A stretch of DNA of 53,786 bases from Bacteroidaceae bacterium (GTDB lineage: Bacteria; Bacteroidota; Bacteroidia; Bacteroidales; Bacteroidaceae). Where the stretch lies: NCBI GenBank assembly GCA_017647225.1, contig JAGCLA010000018.1:1-53786 (forward strand). Reading direction: 5' to 3'. The notes under the pieces are model-generated. The model made no database searches and was not told the DNA's origin. It saw only the letters and a list, made by a program, of their open reading frames with translations. The position numbers and the translations under genes were made by a program. Each line of letters begins with the position of its first letter. Position 1 is the stretch's first letter. Below, in pieces: positions 24,185 to 33,307 of this stretch.

Positions 24185-25374
24185 TTAACAGTATAGAAAA
24201 TCCATTGACCCTGTATTCACTTAACGGCCTTGTACGCGAGGCTGTCAGCAGTGCTATGCCTTCGCGTTATTGGGTAACCGGCGAATTGAGCGAGGTGCGC
24301 GAGGCTGTCAACGGGCATTGTTACATAGAGCTTGTGCAACGCGATGAAACGACATCGGAAATTGTTGCAAAAGCGCGTGGCACAATATGGTCGCGCATAT
24401 ATTCGCTGCTTCGTCCCTATTTCCTTGAACAGACAGGGCAGCCATTTGCGCAAGGACTCAAGGTGCTGTTGCAGGTAGGTGTCAATTTTCACGAACTTTA
24501 TGGTTATACTCTTGATGTAAGCGACATTGAACCTGCATATACAATCGGTGACATGGCACGTCAGCGACAGCTTGTCATCAAGCGTTTGACCGACGAAGGG
24601 GTCATAGGACTAAACAAGGAACTTGATTTTCCTCTTTTGCCACAGCGCGTGGCTGTGATATCGTCATCGGCGGCTGCGGGTTACGGCGACTTCTGCGACC
24701 AATTGCATAACAACGGTTACGGATTTGTCTTTTATACCAAGCTCTTTCCTGCACCTATGCAAGGCAGTGGGGTGGAAAATGGAATAATATCCGCTCTTGA
24801 TCTCATAGCGCAGGAAATGGAACGTTGGGACGTGGTAGTGATAATACGTGGAGGTGGTGCAACAAGCGAGTTGTCATGCTTTGATACATACGAACTTGCC
24901 AACAACTGCGCGCAGTTCCCTTTGCCTGTAATAACGGGAATTGGTCATCGTCGCGATGAGAGTGTACTTGATATAGTGGCACATACGAGTGCCAAGACTC
25001 CGACAGCCGCTGCCGAACTGTTGGTACATGCGATGCTTGCGCAGGCAGCGCGGGTTACTGAAATGCAACAAGAAATAGTTTCGGCTGTACGTGGCAGGCT
25101 CGACTGTGAGAAACATCGCCTGCGTTCAATAGTGCAGCGTGTTCCGGTTGTTACGGCGCTTTTTATGCAGGGGCAGCATCACAGGCTCGACCTCTGGCAA
25201 AAATACATGGACGCATCATCGCCTGAGCGAATCCTTGCACTCGGGTACAGCATAACACGTGTAAACGGCAGGGCTCTCCGCTCTGTCAATGATGTTGCTG
25301 TTGGTGATGAAGTGGTTACAACTGTTTCTGGTGGAGAATTTACAAGTAAGGTAACAGATAAAAACAATATATAA
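24181..25374 (+). CDS. xseA: Exodeoxyribonuclease VII large subunit
   Basis: A 397-residue subunit of the single-strand exonuclease. An N-terminal OB-fold (about 8-105, YWVTGELSEVREAVNGHCYIE) is followed by the catalytic domain with RVAVISSSAAAGYGDFCDQL, VVIIRGGGATSELSCFD and ITGIGHRRDESVLDIVAHTSAKTPTAAAE. It is followed by a coiled-coil stretch and a C-terminal RALRSVNDVAVGDEVVTTV segment. The start is the ATG in the ATGA overlap with mnmA (further in-frame ATGs lie upstream at 24166 and 24109). Its stop overlaps the xseB start by one base. Confidence 0.94.
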   Translation: MINSIENPLTLYSLNGLVREAVSSAMPSRYWVTGELSEVREAVNGHCYIELVQRDETTSEIVAKARGTIWSRIYSLLRPYFLEQTGQPFAQGLKVLLQVGVNFHELYGYTLDVSDIEPAYTIGDMARQRQLVIKRLTDEGVIGLNKELDFPLLPQRVAVISSSAAAGYGDFCDQLHNNGYGFVFYTKLFPAPMQGSGVENGIISALDLIAQEMERWDVVVIIRGGGATSELSCFDTYELANNCAQFPLPVITGIGHRRDESVLDIVAHTSAKTPTAAAELLVHAMLAQAARVTEMQQEIVSAVRGRLDCEKHRLRSIVQRVPVVTALFMQGQHHRLDLWQKYMDASSPERILALGYSITRVNGRALRSVNDVAVGDEVVTTVSGGEFTSKVTDKNNI

Positions 25375-25580
25375 TGGAGAATATGACATATGCCCAGGCT
25401 ATAGAACGCCTTGAGGAGATAATGAACAAGGTGCAGGGCGGAGGAATGGATGTCGATAATCTGGCGGTTGCCTTGAAGGAGGCTTCTGCGCTTGTGCAGT
25501 TCTGTCGTGGCAAACTTTATAAAGTAGATGAAGAGGTCAGACAGCTGCTTGAAGGAATGAATGATGAAATTATAGAGTAA
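25374..25580 (+). CDS. xseB: Exodeoxyribonuclease VII small subunit
   Basis: A 68-residue helical protein with the XseB pattern YAQAIERLEEIMNKVQGGGMDVDNL followed by LVQFCRGKL. It binds XseA to form exonuclease VII. The one-base overlap with xseA (TAATG) shows translational coupling. The length is normal for the family. Confidence 0.93.
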   Translation: MENMTYAQAIERLEEIMNKVQGGGMDVDNLAVALKEASALVQFCRGKLYKVDEEVRQLLEGMNDEIIE

Positions 25581-25630
25581 AGAAACTGCAAACTTTTCTT
25601 ACTCTGTTTTTTCTTTTCCACCAAAATGTT

Positions 25631-25638
25631 TAACTTCG
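25631..25638 (+). promoter_or_regulatory. Possible -7 element of ilvE
   Basis: TAACTTCG differs from TAnnTTTG by one base and lies 26 bases ahead of the ilvE ATG. No clear -33 element is present. Confidence 0.35.
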
Positions 25639-25664
25639 CGACTTGTTAAAAATAAAAAATAATC

Positions 25665-26687
25665 ATGAAAGATTTGGATTGGTCAAATATAGGCTTCGGA
25701 TATAGAAAAACCGACTACAATGTACGTTGCTACTATCGCGACGGTGCATGGGGAGAAATTGAGGTAAGCTCTTCGGAACATATCAATATGCATATGGCTG
25801 CAACATGTCTGCATTATGGACAGGAGGCTTTTGAGGGCTTGAAAGCTTTTCGTGGCAAGGACGGTAAGGTGAGAATCTTCCGCCTTGAGGCTAACGCAGA
25901 GCGATTGCAAAGTACTTGCGACGGCATACTCATGCCTCAGGTAAGCGTGGAACTTTTCCGCAAGATGGTTACCAAGGTGGTCGAACTCAACAAGGATTAC
26001 ATACCTCCTTATGAGAGTGGTGCATCACTTTATATACGTCCTTTGCTCATAGGTACAAGTGCTCAGGTCGGTGTTCATCCTGCGTCGGAATATCTGTTTA
26101 TCATATTCGTTACCCCAGTAGGCCCTTACTTCAAAGGCGGTTTCTCAACCAATCCTTATGTGATTATCCGCGAATATGACCGTTCAGCACCTCTCGGTAC
26201 AGGAAAGTATAAGGTGGGCGGTAACTATGCGGCAAGCCTTCGTGCGAACAAACTTGCTCACGACAAAGGCTATTCTTGTGAGTTCTATCTCGATGCCAAG
26301 GAGAAGAAGTATATTGACGAGTGTGGTGCTGCCAACTTTATCGGTATAAAGGACAATACATACGTGACACCTCTTTCAACATCTATTTTGCCGTCAATAA
26401 CCAATAACAGTCTGCAGCAGATTGCAAAGGATATGGGCATGAAGGTTGAGGTGCGTCCTATTCTCGAAGAGGAACTTGCTACATTCGAGGAGGCCGGAGC
26501 ATGCGGAACAGCTGCCGTAATATCACCGATTGAACGCATCGATGATCTTGAGATGGGCAAATCGTATGTCATTTCAAAAGATGGCAAGCCGGGTCCTGTA
26601 TGTACAAAACTATATGAAAAATTGCGTGCCATACAGTATGGTGATGTAGCCGATCCTTATGGTTGGGTAACTGTTCTCGATATTTAA
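25665..26687 (+). CDS. ilvE: Branched-chain amino acid aminotransferase
   Basis: A 340-residue fold-type IV PLP enzyme interconverting Val, Leu and Ile with their 2-oxo acids. Characteristic stretches are [34 protein letters not shown], the PLP lysine in [15 protein letters not shown], and [11 protein letters not shown] (the E-x-G-x-x-N motif). The later [12 protein letters not shown] loop binds the cofactor phosphate. It is followed after 4 bases by trmB, so the two share a transcript. Confidence 0.94.
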   Translation: MKDLDWSNIGFGYRKTDYNVRCYYRDGAWGEIEVSSSEHINMHMAATCLHYGQEAFEGLKAFRGKDGKVRIFRLEANAERLQSTCDGILMPQVSVELFRKMVTKVVELNKDYIPPYESGASLYIRPLLIGTSAQVGVHPASEYLFIIFVTPVGPYFKGGFSTNPYVIIREYDRSAPLGTGKYKVGGNYAASLRANKLAHDKGYSCEFYLDAKEKKYIDECGAANFIGIKDNTYVTPLSTSILPSITNNSLQQIAKDMGMKVEVRPILEEELATFEEAGACGTAAVISPIERIDDLEMGKSYVISKDGKPGPVCTKLYEKLRAIQYGDVADPYGWVTVLDI

Positions 26688-26691
26688 GGCT

Positions 26692-27450
26692 ATGGGTAAA
26701 GGTAAGTTGAAAAAGTTTGCCGACATGGCACAGTACGACAATGTCATCGAGCATCCCTATTCGGTGATTGATGATGTTGCTTTCCCTTTGCGCGGCAACT
26801 GGAAACGTGATTTCTTCAAGAATGACAATCCTATTGTATTGGAATTAGGTTGCGGTAGGGGAGAATATACCGTAGCTCTCGCCCGTCGTTTCCCCGAAAA
26901 GAACTTTATCGGAGTAGATATAAAGGGCGCGCGAATGTGGACCGGTGCTACCGATGCCAAGAACGAAGGACTTGCGAACGTCGGTTTCTTGCGTACCAAT
27001 ATCGAAATAATCGACCGTCTGTTTGCGCAGGGCGAGGTAAGCGAGATATGGCTTACATTCCCCGACCCACAGATGAAAAAATATACCAAACGTTTGACCT
27101 CTTCACTCTTTCTTGCGCGTTACAGGAATATCCTCTCTTCGGACGCCGTTGTTCATTTGAAGACCGACAGCAATTTCATGTTTACCTATACCAAATATAT
27201 AACATCGGTAAACAATCTTCCTGTTGTGGAGTGCATTGAAGACGTGCATGGTCAGGCAGAGGTAAGTGATATCATGCAGATACGTACCTACTACGAATCA
27301 CAGTGGTTGTCACGTGGAATCACAATCAAGTATATAGCATTCAATCTGCCTGCAAAGGAGCAATATGAAGAGCCGAATGTCGAAATTGAACTTGACGAGT
27401 ACCGTAGCTACAACCGCAGTAAACGCAGTAGCCTTGAAACCAGTAAATGA
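26692..27450 (+). CDS. trmB: tRNA (guanine-N7-)-methyltransferase
   Basis: A 252-residue SAM-dependent enzyme making m7G46 in tRNA. The core has [35 protein letters not shown], the catalytic-region motif [19 protein letters not shown] (PDPxxKKxH-like, with Tyr in the last place), and FMFTYTKYI. The N-terminal [22 protein letters not shown] extension is typical of Bacteroidales TrmB. The C-terminal Lys/Arg-rich tail may touch RNA. Confidence 0.93.
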   Translation: MGKGKLKKFADMAQYDNVIEHPYSVIDDVAFPLRGNWKRDFFKNDNPIVLELGCGRGEYTVALARRFPEKNFIGVDIKGARMWTGATDAKNEGLANVGFLRTNIEIIDRLFAQGEVSEIWLTFPDPQMKKYTKRLTSSLFLARYRNILSSDAVVHLKTDSNFMFTYTKYITSVNNLPVVECIEDVHGQAEVSDIMQIRTYYESQWLSRGITIKYIAFNLPAKEQYEEPNVEIELDEYRSYNRSKRSSLETSK

Positions 27451-27467
27451 TATAAAATTACTTTATT

Positions 27468-27770
27468 ATGTTCAAACATATAGTAATGTGGCGTTTTATT
27501 GATGGTGCCAACGGAAAAAGTAAAACCGAACATGCTCTTTGGGTCAAGGAGAATCTCGAGGCGCTTGTTGGTGTCATTCCTGAAATAAAATCTCTTGAGG
27601 TAGGTGTTAATGTCTGTGTCGCAGGTACTGCATACGATGCAGTGCTCGTCAGTGCTTTTGACGATGCCGAGGCGATGGAACGTTATAAGGTGCATCCGGC
27701 GCATGTTGCAGTTGCCACTTATTTCAAGGGTATAACCGAAGGTCGTGCCGAAGCCGACTATAATATCTGA
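27468..27770 (+). CDS. Dabb (stress-responsive A/B barrel) domain protein
   Basis: A 100-residue dimeric alpha-beta barrel protein. MFKHIVMWRF at the start, LEVGVNVCV in the middle and a C-terminal HPAHVAVATYFKGITEGRAEADY are characteristic of Dabb domains. The function in bacteria is unknown; some relatives act on small aromatic or polyketide compounds. It lies 17 bases after trmB and 9 bases before mrp. Confidence 0.85.
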   Translation: MFKHIVMWRFIDGANGKSKTEHALWVKENLEALVGVIPEIKSLEVGVNVCVAGTAYDAVLVSAFDDAEAMERYKVHPAHVAVATYFKGITEGRAEADYNI

Positions 27771-27779
27771 AATTGAACT

Positions 27780-28880
27780 ATGGCATTATATCCTAAATTG
27801 ATTCTTGATGCTCTCGAAAAGGTACGTTACCCCGGTAACGGTAAGAATCTTGTCGAGGCTGAAATGGTTGATGACAATATCCGTATCGACGGTAACAAGG
27901 TTAGTTTCTCGCTTATCTTTGACAAACCGACAGACCCGTTCATACGCTCTGTTGTGAAGTCGGCTGAGGCTGCCATACATATGTATGTTGGCAAAGAGGT
28001 GGAAATAGAGGGTAACATCAGTGTTGTCAGCCGTCAGGCTGCACGTCCCGAAGTGGGTAAATTCCTTCCACAGGTAAAGAATGTGATTGCCGTTTCTTCG
28101 GGCAAAGGCGGTGTCGGCAAATCAACAGTATCGGCCAATCTCGCTATAGCATTGGCGCGTCTTGGCTATAAGGTAGGCCTTTTGGATGCCGATATTTTTG
28201 GACCTTCCATTCCAAAGATGTTCAGCGTAGAGGATGAGCGCCCGTATAGCGAGCACATTGACGGTCGCGACCTGATACAGCCAATTGAGAAATATGGTGT
28301 AAAAATACTTTCAATAGGTTTCTTTGTTGACCCCGACCAGGCTATTCTGTGGCGTGGCGGAATGGCAAGCAATGCTTTGAAGCAGCTGATAGCCGATGCT
28401 AATTGGGGCGAACTCGATTATTTCCTTATCGACCTTCCTCCCGGAACGAGCGACATACACCTGACAATTGTGCAATGCCTTGCCCTGACAGGTGCAGTCG
28501 TTGTAACGACACCACAGGAGGTTTCTCTTGCAGCAGCCATAAAGGGTGTGAATATGTTCATAAACGAAAAGGTGGCAGTGCCTATACTCGGACTTGTTGA
28601 GAATATGGCGTGGTTTACTCCTGCCGAATTGCCAAACAATAGATATTATATCTTTGGCAAGGAGGGTGGTAAGCGTATGGCCGAGGCCTACAATATACCG
28701 TTGATCGGACAAATCCCGTTGGTACAGAGTATATGTGAGAGCGGCGATGCCGGAATACCTATAGCCATGAAAGCTGAAAGCCCCGACGGACAGGCCTTCA
28801 TTCAGGTGGCGGCAACATTGGTTGAAAAGACAAACAAGCGTAACGCCGAACTTCCCGAAACAAGAATTGTCGGTATGTAA
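27780..28880 (+). CDS. mrp: Iron-sulfur cluster carrier protein, Mrp/NBP35 ATPase family
   Basis: A 366-residue protein. The N-terminal MIP18/DUF59 domain (about 1-85) is followed by a deviant Walker A ATPase (VIAVSSGKGGVGKSTVSANLAIAL, LLDADIFGPSIPKMF, DYFLIDLPPGTSDIHLTIVQ). Family members assemble or carry Fe-S clusters. The C-terminal CxxC seen in E. coli Mrp is missing; VENMAWFTPAELPNNRYYIFG takes its place, which I believe is usual in Bacteroidales. A strong terminator follows. Confidence 0.9.
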   Translation: MALYPKLILDALEKVRYPGNGKNLVEAEMVDDNIRIDGNKVSFSLIFDKPTDPFIRSVVKSAEAAIHMYVGKEVEIEGNISVVSRQAARPEVGKFLPQVKNVIAVSSGKGGVGKSTVSANLAIALARLGYKVGLLDADIFGPSIPKMFSVEDERPYSEHIDGRDLIQPIEKYGVKILSIGFFVDPDQAILWRGGMASNALKQLIADANWGELDYFLIDLPPGTSDIHLTIVQCLALTGAVVVTTPQEVSLAAAIKGVNMFINEKVAVPILGLVENMAWFTPAELPNNRYYIFGKEGGKRMAEAYNIPLIGQIPLVQSICESGDAGIPIAMKAESPDGQAFIQVAATLVEKTNKRNAELPETRIVGM

Positions 28881-28884
28881 TATA

Positions 28885-28918
28885 AAAGAAGTGGTCTTTT
28901 TGACCACTTCTTTATTTA
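28885..28918 (+). terminator. Terminator after mrp
   Basis: AAAGAAGTGGTC (28885-28896) pairs perfectly with GACCACTTCTTT (28902-28913) around a TTTTT loop and is followed by ATTTAT. It also lies just beyond the end of the convergent minus-strand operon, so it can act in both directions. Confidence 0.85.
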
Positions 28919-29134
28919 TAGTCTGCTTATTTGGTAGTAGAAATAGATAGCAGCGGATACAAATACAACTCCAACTGCACCATAAGCCCATCGGGCTCCA
29001 TTACGCCCGAACCTCTTTACAACCCACCGCGCGTTGTCAGCGGTAAACAGCCAATCGTTGTTGAAAACAGATGCCCATAAGGCAATTATTCCCGTAAACA
29101 GGAAAATGGCCTGGACTATATAGTGCATTATCAT
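28916..29134 (-). CDS. Small two-helix membrane protein, Imm17-like
   Basis: A 72-residue protein with two transmembrane helices (YIVQAIFLFTGIIALWASVF and WAYGAVGVVFVSAAIYFYY) around a loop WLFTADNARWVVKRFGRNGARW. The pattern resembles the Imm17 family named for toxin immunity clusters, but no toxin gene lies nearby. It overlaps thiL by 4 bases at the end of the lpxK-punA-thiL transcript. In this position it may be a core membrane protein rather than an immunity factor. Confidence 0.6.
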   Translation of the reverse strand: MIMHYIVQAIFLFTGIIALWASVFNNDWLFTADNARWVVKRFGRNGARWAYGAVGVVFVSAAIYFYYQISRL

Positions 29135-30174
29135 GCCTGCTCACTCTGTGGAGTCCATCCCTGTGCCTTCAGTTCCATTTCCACTCCGTCGCGTGTGATG
29201 AGTGCAAGCCCCATATTATCGCTTGCAATGTGTCCGATAACGCGTACGTCTTTCATGGAAGCCACCTTCTCGTGGTCGGCAATAGGAACAGTGAACAGCA
29301 ACTCAAAATCCTCGCCACCGTTGAGGGCGCATGTTATGACGTTGAGGTTTAACTCCTCAGCCATAATGGCTGTCTGGTAATCGATAGGAATACGTTCCTC
29401 ATATATGCGGCAACCTACACCGCTCTGCTTGCATATATGCATGAGCTCCGAAGACAGACCGTCGCTGATGTCAATCATGGATGTCGGCTTGATGTTCTCC
29501 TCACGCAGTTTCTCTATGACTTCCTTTCGTGCTTCGGGTTTCAGCTGGCGCTCAAGAATATACTCTTTGCCTTGGAAATCGGGCTGGATGTCCTTTCCTG
29601 CTGTTGCGATTTTTTCGCGTTCAAGCAATTGCAATCCCATATATGCGGCTCCAAGATTGCCTGTAACACAAATAAGGTCGGTCTCTTTTGCTCCGTTTCG
29701 TTTTACGGTTGTTCCTTTAGGTGCTGTACCAATGGCTGTAATGCTTATAGCAAGGCCTGTAAGCGAAGATGAAGTGTCGCCACCGACAATGTCAACACCG
29801 TACTGCTGGCAGGCAAGTTTCATGCCGGCATATAATTCCTCTACATCCTCGATACAGAACTTACGGCTTAAAGCAAGAGAAACCGTAATTTGCTTTGGAG
29901 TGCCGTTCATTGCGTAAATGTCAGAAATGTTGGCAACGACAGCCTTGTATCCGAGGTGTCGCAAAGGGAAATAGGTGAGGTCGAAATGAATTCCCTCCAT
30001 TAAGAGGTCTGTGGTTACAAGTACCTCTTCATTTTCGTTGAATTGCAATATCGCGGCATCATCACCTGCTCCTTTTATCGTCTCCTTATTGCTTGTACTT
30101 AACTCCTTGGTGAGTCTTTCTATAAGTCCGAATTCACCAAGCGAAGAAATTTCTGTACGTTTAGTCGTGTTCAT
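29131..30174 (-). CDS. thiL: Thiamine-monophosphate kinase
   Basis: A 347-residue enzyme phosphorylating thiamine monophosphate to the diphosphate. The N-terminal GLIERLTKELSTSNKETIKGAGDDAAIL holds the metal-binding GDD, with VTTDLLMEGIHFDL, VVANISDIYAMNGTPKQ, DIVGGDTSSS and MIDISDGLSSELMHICKQSG as further nucleotide- and metal-binding motifs. The length is normal. It lies between punA (18-base gap) and the small membrane protein gene (4-base overlap). Confidence 0.94.
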   Translation of the reverse strand: MNTTKRTEISSLGEFGLIERLTKELSTSNKETIKGAGDDAAILQFNENEEVLVTTDLLMEGIHFDLTYFPLRHLGYKAVVANISDIYAMNGTPKQITVSLALSRKFCIEDVEELYAGMKLACQQYGVDIVGGDTSSSLTGLAISITAIGTAPKGTTVKRNGAKETDLICVTGNLGAAYMGLQLLEREKIATAGKDIQPDFQGKEYILERQLKPEARKEVIEKLREENIKPTSMIDISDGLSSELMHICKQSGVGCRIYEERIPIDYQTAIMAEELNLNVITCALNGGEDFELLFTVPIADHEKVASMKDVRVIGHIASDNMGLALITRDGVEMELKAQGWTPQSEQA

Positions 30175-30192
30175 GATTTGTGTCTGTGTTTC

Positions 30193-31002
30193 TTATGCTC
30201 TGTTGATTATCTCGCGGAATATGGTTGTCATCTTAGGCTGTGCCTCGTCGGCAGCTTTCTGCACCTCCTCGTGGCTGCATTCCACAACTATTCCTTCAAC
30301 GCCAAGGTCTGTTATTACTGAAATTCCAAAGACTCTGATTCCGCAGTGGCGTGCAACAATAACCTCGGGAACGGTTGACATACCCACTGCATCTCCGCCC
30401 ATACGGTGGAACATGCGGTATTCTGCCGGAGTCTCAAATGTAGGTCCCTGTGTGCCAAGGTAAATTCCTTCAACAACGCGAATGCCTTTCTCTTTTGCAA
30501 TCTCTTTTGCCATGGCTATAAGTTCCTTGTCGTATGCGGCACTCATGTCGGGGAAACGGTCGCCGTAAGGAATGTTCTTGCCACGCAACGGGTGTTCAGG
30601 GAAGAAATTTATGTGGTCATTGATAATCATAAGGTCGCCGATGATGAAGTTGGGGTCCATGCCACCTGCTGCGTTTGAGACAAAGAGAGTCTTTATACCT
30701 AATTCGCGCATCACACGTACAGGGAATGTAACCTCTTTCATTGAATAACCTTCATAATAGTGGAAACGGCCCTGCATTGCCATAATATCTTTGTTTCCCA
30801 GCTTACCGAATATCAGTTTGCCGGAATGTCCTTCAACCGTCGAAACAGGGAAATTAGGGATATCTTTATATTCAATCTCATACTTTTCGGTTATCTCGTT
30901 AACAAGGCTACCGAGTCCTGTGCCAAGAATTATGGCGGTTTCAGGAGCTGTAGTCATTTTCCCTTTTAGGAATTCAGCTGTTTCTTGAATTTTCTGTAAC
31001 AT
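30193..31002 (-). CDS. punA: Purine nucleoside phosphorylase (inosine/guanosine type)
   Basis: A 269-residue trimeric-type PNP splitting purine nucleosides with phosphate. Motifs are AIILGTGLGSLVNEI (phosphate loop), STVEGHSGKLIFG, FVSNAAGGMDPNFIIGDLMIINDHINFF and GGDAVGMSTVPEVIVARHCGI. The start at 31002 gives the usual N-terminus MLQKIQETAEFL but overlaps the end of lpxK by 29 bases, an unusually long overlap within a conserved gene pair. Confidence 0.95.
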   Translation of the reverse strand: MLQKIQETAEFLKGKMTTAPETAIILGTGLGSLVNEITEKYEIEYKDIPNFPVSTVEGHSGKLIFGKLGNKDIMAMQGRFHYYEGYSMKEVTFPVRVMRELGIKTLFVSNAAGGMDPNFIIGDLMIINDHINFFPEHPLRGKNIPYGDRFPDMSAAYDKELIAMAKEIAKEKGIRVVEGIYLGTQGPTFETPAEYRMFHRMGGDAVGMSTVPEVIVARHCGIRVFGISVITDLGVEGIVVECSHEEVQKAADEAQPKMTTIFREIINRA

Positions 31003-32044
31003 AATCCAAAATTATTTTGTTAAAAATATCTTTTTCGTTATCCAATATCTCAACCTCTATGGGTAATACATGAATACTCTTTTTCAGCATTTGTGAAACA
31101 CCCGGGTGCAGCAGCAGTCTTGTTGCATCTTTCTCCGTGGTGATTATCATCTTGTTGTTGCCGTTTATTCTGTTGTATTCTTTCTCTATCTCGTCAAGGT
31201 CGTTTGGCGTAAAATTGTGATGGTCGGCATATCTCAGCAATTTCACATTGGCGCCACGTTTTTCAATCTCTTCTTTCAAAGGTTGGGGGCGTGCTATGCC
31301 TGTAACAAGCAAGATGTCGGTTCCGGCTGTTATCTCTTTCTTTTCTTGACCGAATAACGGGTAAATGTCACCATATCGCATGCTTGAAAAGAAAACCGGA
31401 ACGTCCTTCTCTCTTTTTATATAATCCCTGCACCAAGCTTTTTGTTCACTTGTAAGGTTGTTACATTTTGTTATAACAACAATGTCGGCACGTTTTATGC
31501 CGCCTGAACTCTCGCGCATGCGGCCAAACGGCAATATGCAATCTTGCCAGATAGGACGCGAACTGTCTATGAGCAGAATGTTTATGCCTGCCTTGACGTG
31601 GCGGTGCTGGAAAGAGTCGTCAAGCAGTATGACATCGGTTTTTTTTCTGTCGTCCAATATACGTTCAATGCCTATGGCGCGTTTCTCGCATACCGCAACA
31701 TCAATTCCTTTGAATTTGCTTTTTATCTGGAACGGCTCATCGCCGATAACAGGCATGGGAGTGCTTTCGTCTGCAAGGATATATCCTTTGCTCTTGCGCC
31801 CGTATCCTCGGCTGAGTACCGTTACGTGCCATTTCTCTTTCAAGAGCCTTATAAGGTATTCGGTGTGTGGGGTCTTGCCTGTGCCGCCTACTGAGATATT
31901 ACCAACGCATATGGTCGGAATCTCGGGAATGTAGGTTGTCAGGACTTCTGCGTCAAACAGCCTGTTCCTTGTTGCCGTAATCCATGAATATGGGTTCACA
32001 ATATCAAGGACTTTTTTTGCAATACCATGTTTGTCGTTAATCAT
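30974..32044 (-). CDS. lpxK: Tetraacyldisaccharide 4'-kinase
   Basis: A 356-residue membrane-associated kinase of lipid A synthesis that phosphorylates the 4' position of the disaccharide. Walker A is CVGNISVGGTGKTPHTEYL and the family segments VLSRGYGRKSKGYI, GDEPFQIKSKF, VILLDDSFQHRHVKAGINILLID and HHNFTPNDLDEI follow. It heads the lpxK-punA-thiL-Imm17-like operon. Its last 29 bases overlap punA. Confidence 0.95.
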   Translation of the reverse strand: MINDKHGIAKKVLDIVNPYSWITATRNRLFDAEVLTTYIPEIPTICVGNISVGGTGKTPHTEYLIRLLKEKWHVTVLSRGYGRKSKGYILADESTPMPVIGDEPFQIKSKFKGIDVAVCEKRAIGIERILDDRKKTDVILLDDSFQHRHVKAGINILLIDSSRPIWQDCILPFGRMRESSGGIKRADIVVITKCNNLTSEQKAWCRDYIKREKDVPVFFSSMRYGDIYPLFGQEKKEITAGTDILLVTGIARPQPLKEEIEKRGANVKLLRYADHHNFTPNDLDEIEKEYNRINGNNKMIITTEKDATRLLLHPGVSQMLKKSIHVLPIEVEILDNEKDIFNKIILDYVTENSRNS

Positions 32045-32247
32045 TTAAGGCTTCAATTATATAATGGCAAATCCTTATAAAATACTCTTATGCAAAAATA
32101 ATTATTTTATTTTGTATGCTATGTAAGCTTTTACAACTTTTATGCTTTTATCTCGCTGTGAAATGTTAAAAAAACTTATATTTTACATTTTCTTGCTCTT
32201 GACGCAATCATTTTGTAATAAATGTTTAATGATTTGAAAAAAAAAAT

Positions 32248-32255
32248 TACTTTTG
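32248..32255 (+). promoter_or_regulatory. Possible -7 element for tRNA-Ser and the exb operon
   Basis: TACTTTTG matches TAnnTTTG, and TTTA lies 19 bases upstream (32225-32228) as a poor -33. The mature tRNA begins 72 bases later. The 282 bases between lpxK and this tRNA otherwise hold only AT-rich sequence. Confidence 0.35.
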
Positions 32256-32326
32256 CCGTGAAATAGAGTACGGTTTTGCGAAAAAAATTGTAACTTGCAC
32301 CCCGATTAGCTACTTACGGTATCTAA

Positions 32327-32414
32327 GGAAAGGTGCTCGAGTGGTTGAAGAGGCACGCCTGGAAAGCGTGTATACGTCAAAAGCGTATCGGGGGTTCGAA
32401 TCCCCCTCTTTCCG
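32327..32414 (+). tRNA. tRNA-Ser (anticodon GGA)
   Basis: An 88-base class II tRNA. The acceptor GGAAAGG pairs with TCTTTCC, discriminator G. The anticodon stem is CACGC/GCGTG with loop CTGGAAA and anticodon GGA. A long variable arm follows, then a T-arm with GGGGGTTCGAATCCCCC. It lies 49 bases ahead of exbB without an intervening terminator. Confidence 0.95.
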
Positions 32415-32463
32415 CAATGTTTGAATAAATTAACTTAAAATACTAATTTAAAAATTACACACA

Positions 32464-33285
32464 ATGAAAAAACTTTTTGCAATCGTTGCAGTGTTGGGTC
32501 TGTTTACTTTCGGTACAACCCAAGTTTTTGCTCAGGAAGCTGTAGAGGCTGCTCCTGTAGATACAGTTCAGACAGAAGAGGCAGTTGCTGAGGCTCCTGC
32601 TGAAGTTGAGGCTCCCGCTCCAGCCGAAGTTGTTGAGGCTGAAGAGTCTGCCGGTGTTCATAAGAGTCTTAAGACTAAGTTCATCGAAGGTGGTGCTGAG
32701 TTCATGGCATTGGTTGCTGTTGCTATGGTTATCGGTCTTGCATTCTGCGTAGAGCGTATCATTTACTTGAGCATGGCAAAGGTTAACACAAAGAAACTTA
32801 TGGAGGCTATTGCTGAGGCTCTTAATGCAAATGACGTTGAGCGTGCTAAGGAAATCTGCCGTAACACAACTGGTCCTGTTGCTTCTATCTGCTATCAGGG
32901 TCTTCTCCGTATCGACGAGGGTCTTGAAACTGTAGAGCGTTCAATCGTTTCTTATGGTAGTTTGCAGTCTTCAAACCTCGAGAAAGGTTGTTCTTGGATC
33001 ACTTTGTTCATCGCGATGGCTCCATCACTCGGATTCTTGGGTACTGTGATCGGTATGGTTATGTCATTCGACGAAATCCAGCAGAAGGGTGATATCTCTC
33101 CAACTATCGTTGCCGGTGGTATGAAGGTCGCTCTTATTACAACTATCTATGGTATTATCGTAGCTCTTGTTCTTCAGGTATTCTACAACTATATTTTGAC
33201 ACGTATAGAGTCTATAGTTGCTGATATGGAGGATTGTTCAATCACACTTCTCGACCTATTGACAAAATACAATCTTAAAAAGTAA
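32464..33285 (+). CDS. exbB: MotA/TolQ/ExbB proton channel family protein
   Basis: A 273-residue inner-membrane protein. A signal-like first helix (KKLFAIVAVLGLFTFGTTQVFA) is followed by an Ala/Glu/Pro-rich periplasmic linker (about 23-62). Then come three transmembrane helices, including EFMALVAVAMVIGLAFCVERI and the family core APSLGFLGTVIGMVMSFDEI with VAGGMKVALITTIYGIIVALV. It forms the proton channel with ExbD to energise TonB-type outer-membrane transport or a Tol-like function. It is the first protein gene of a four-gene cluster. Confidence 0.93.
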   Translation: MKKLFAIVAVLGLFTFGTTQVFAQEAVEAAPVDTVQTEEAVAEAPAEVEAPAPAEVVEAEESAGVHKSLKTKFIEGGAEFMALVAVAMVIGLAFCVERIIYLSMAKVNTKKLMEAIAEALNANDVERAKEICRNTTGPVASICYQGLLRIDEGLETVERSIVSYGSLQSSNLEKGCSWITLFIAMAPSLGFLGTVIGMVMSFDEIQQKGDISPTIVAGGMKVALITTIYGIIVALVLQVFYNYILTRIESIVADMEDCSITLLDLLTKYNLKK

Positions 33286-33307
33286 TAACAGCTAAAAGTA
33301 TAATAAT

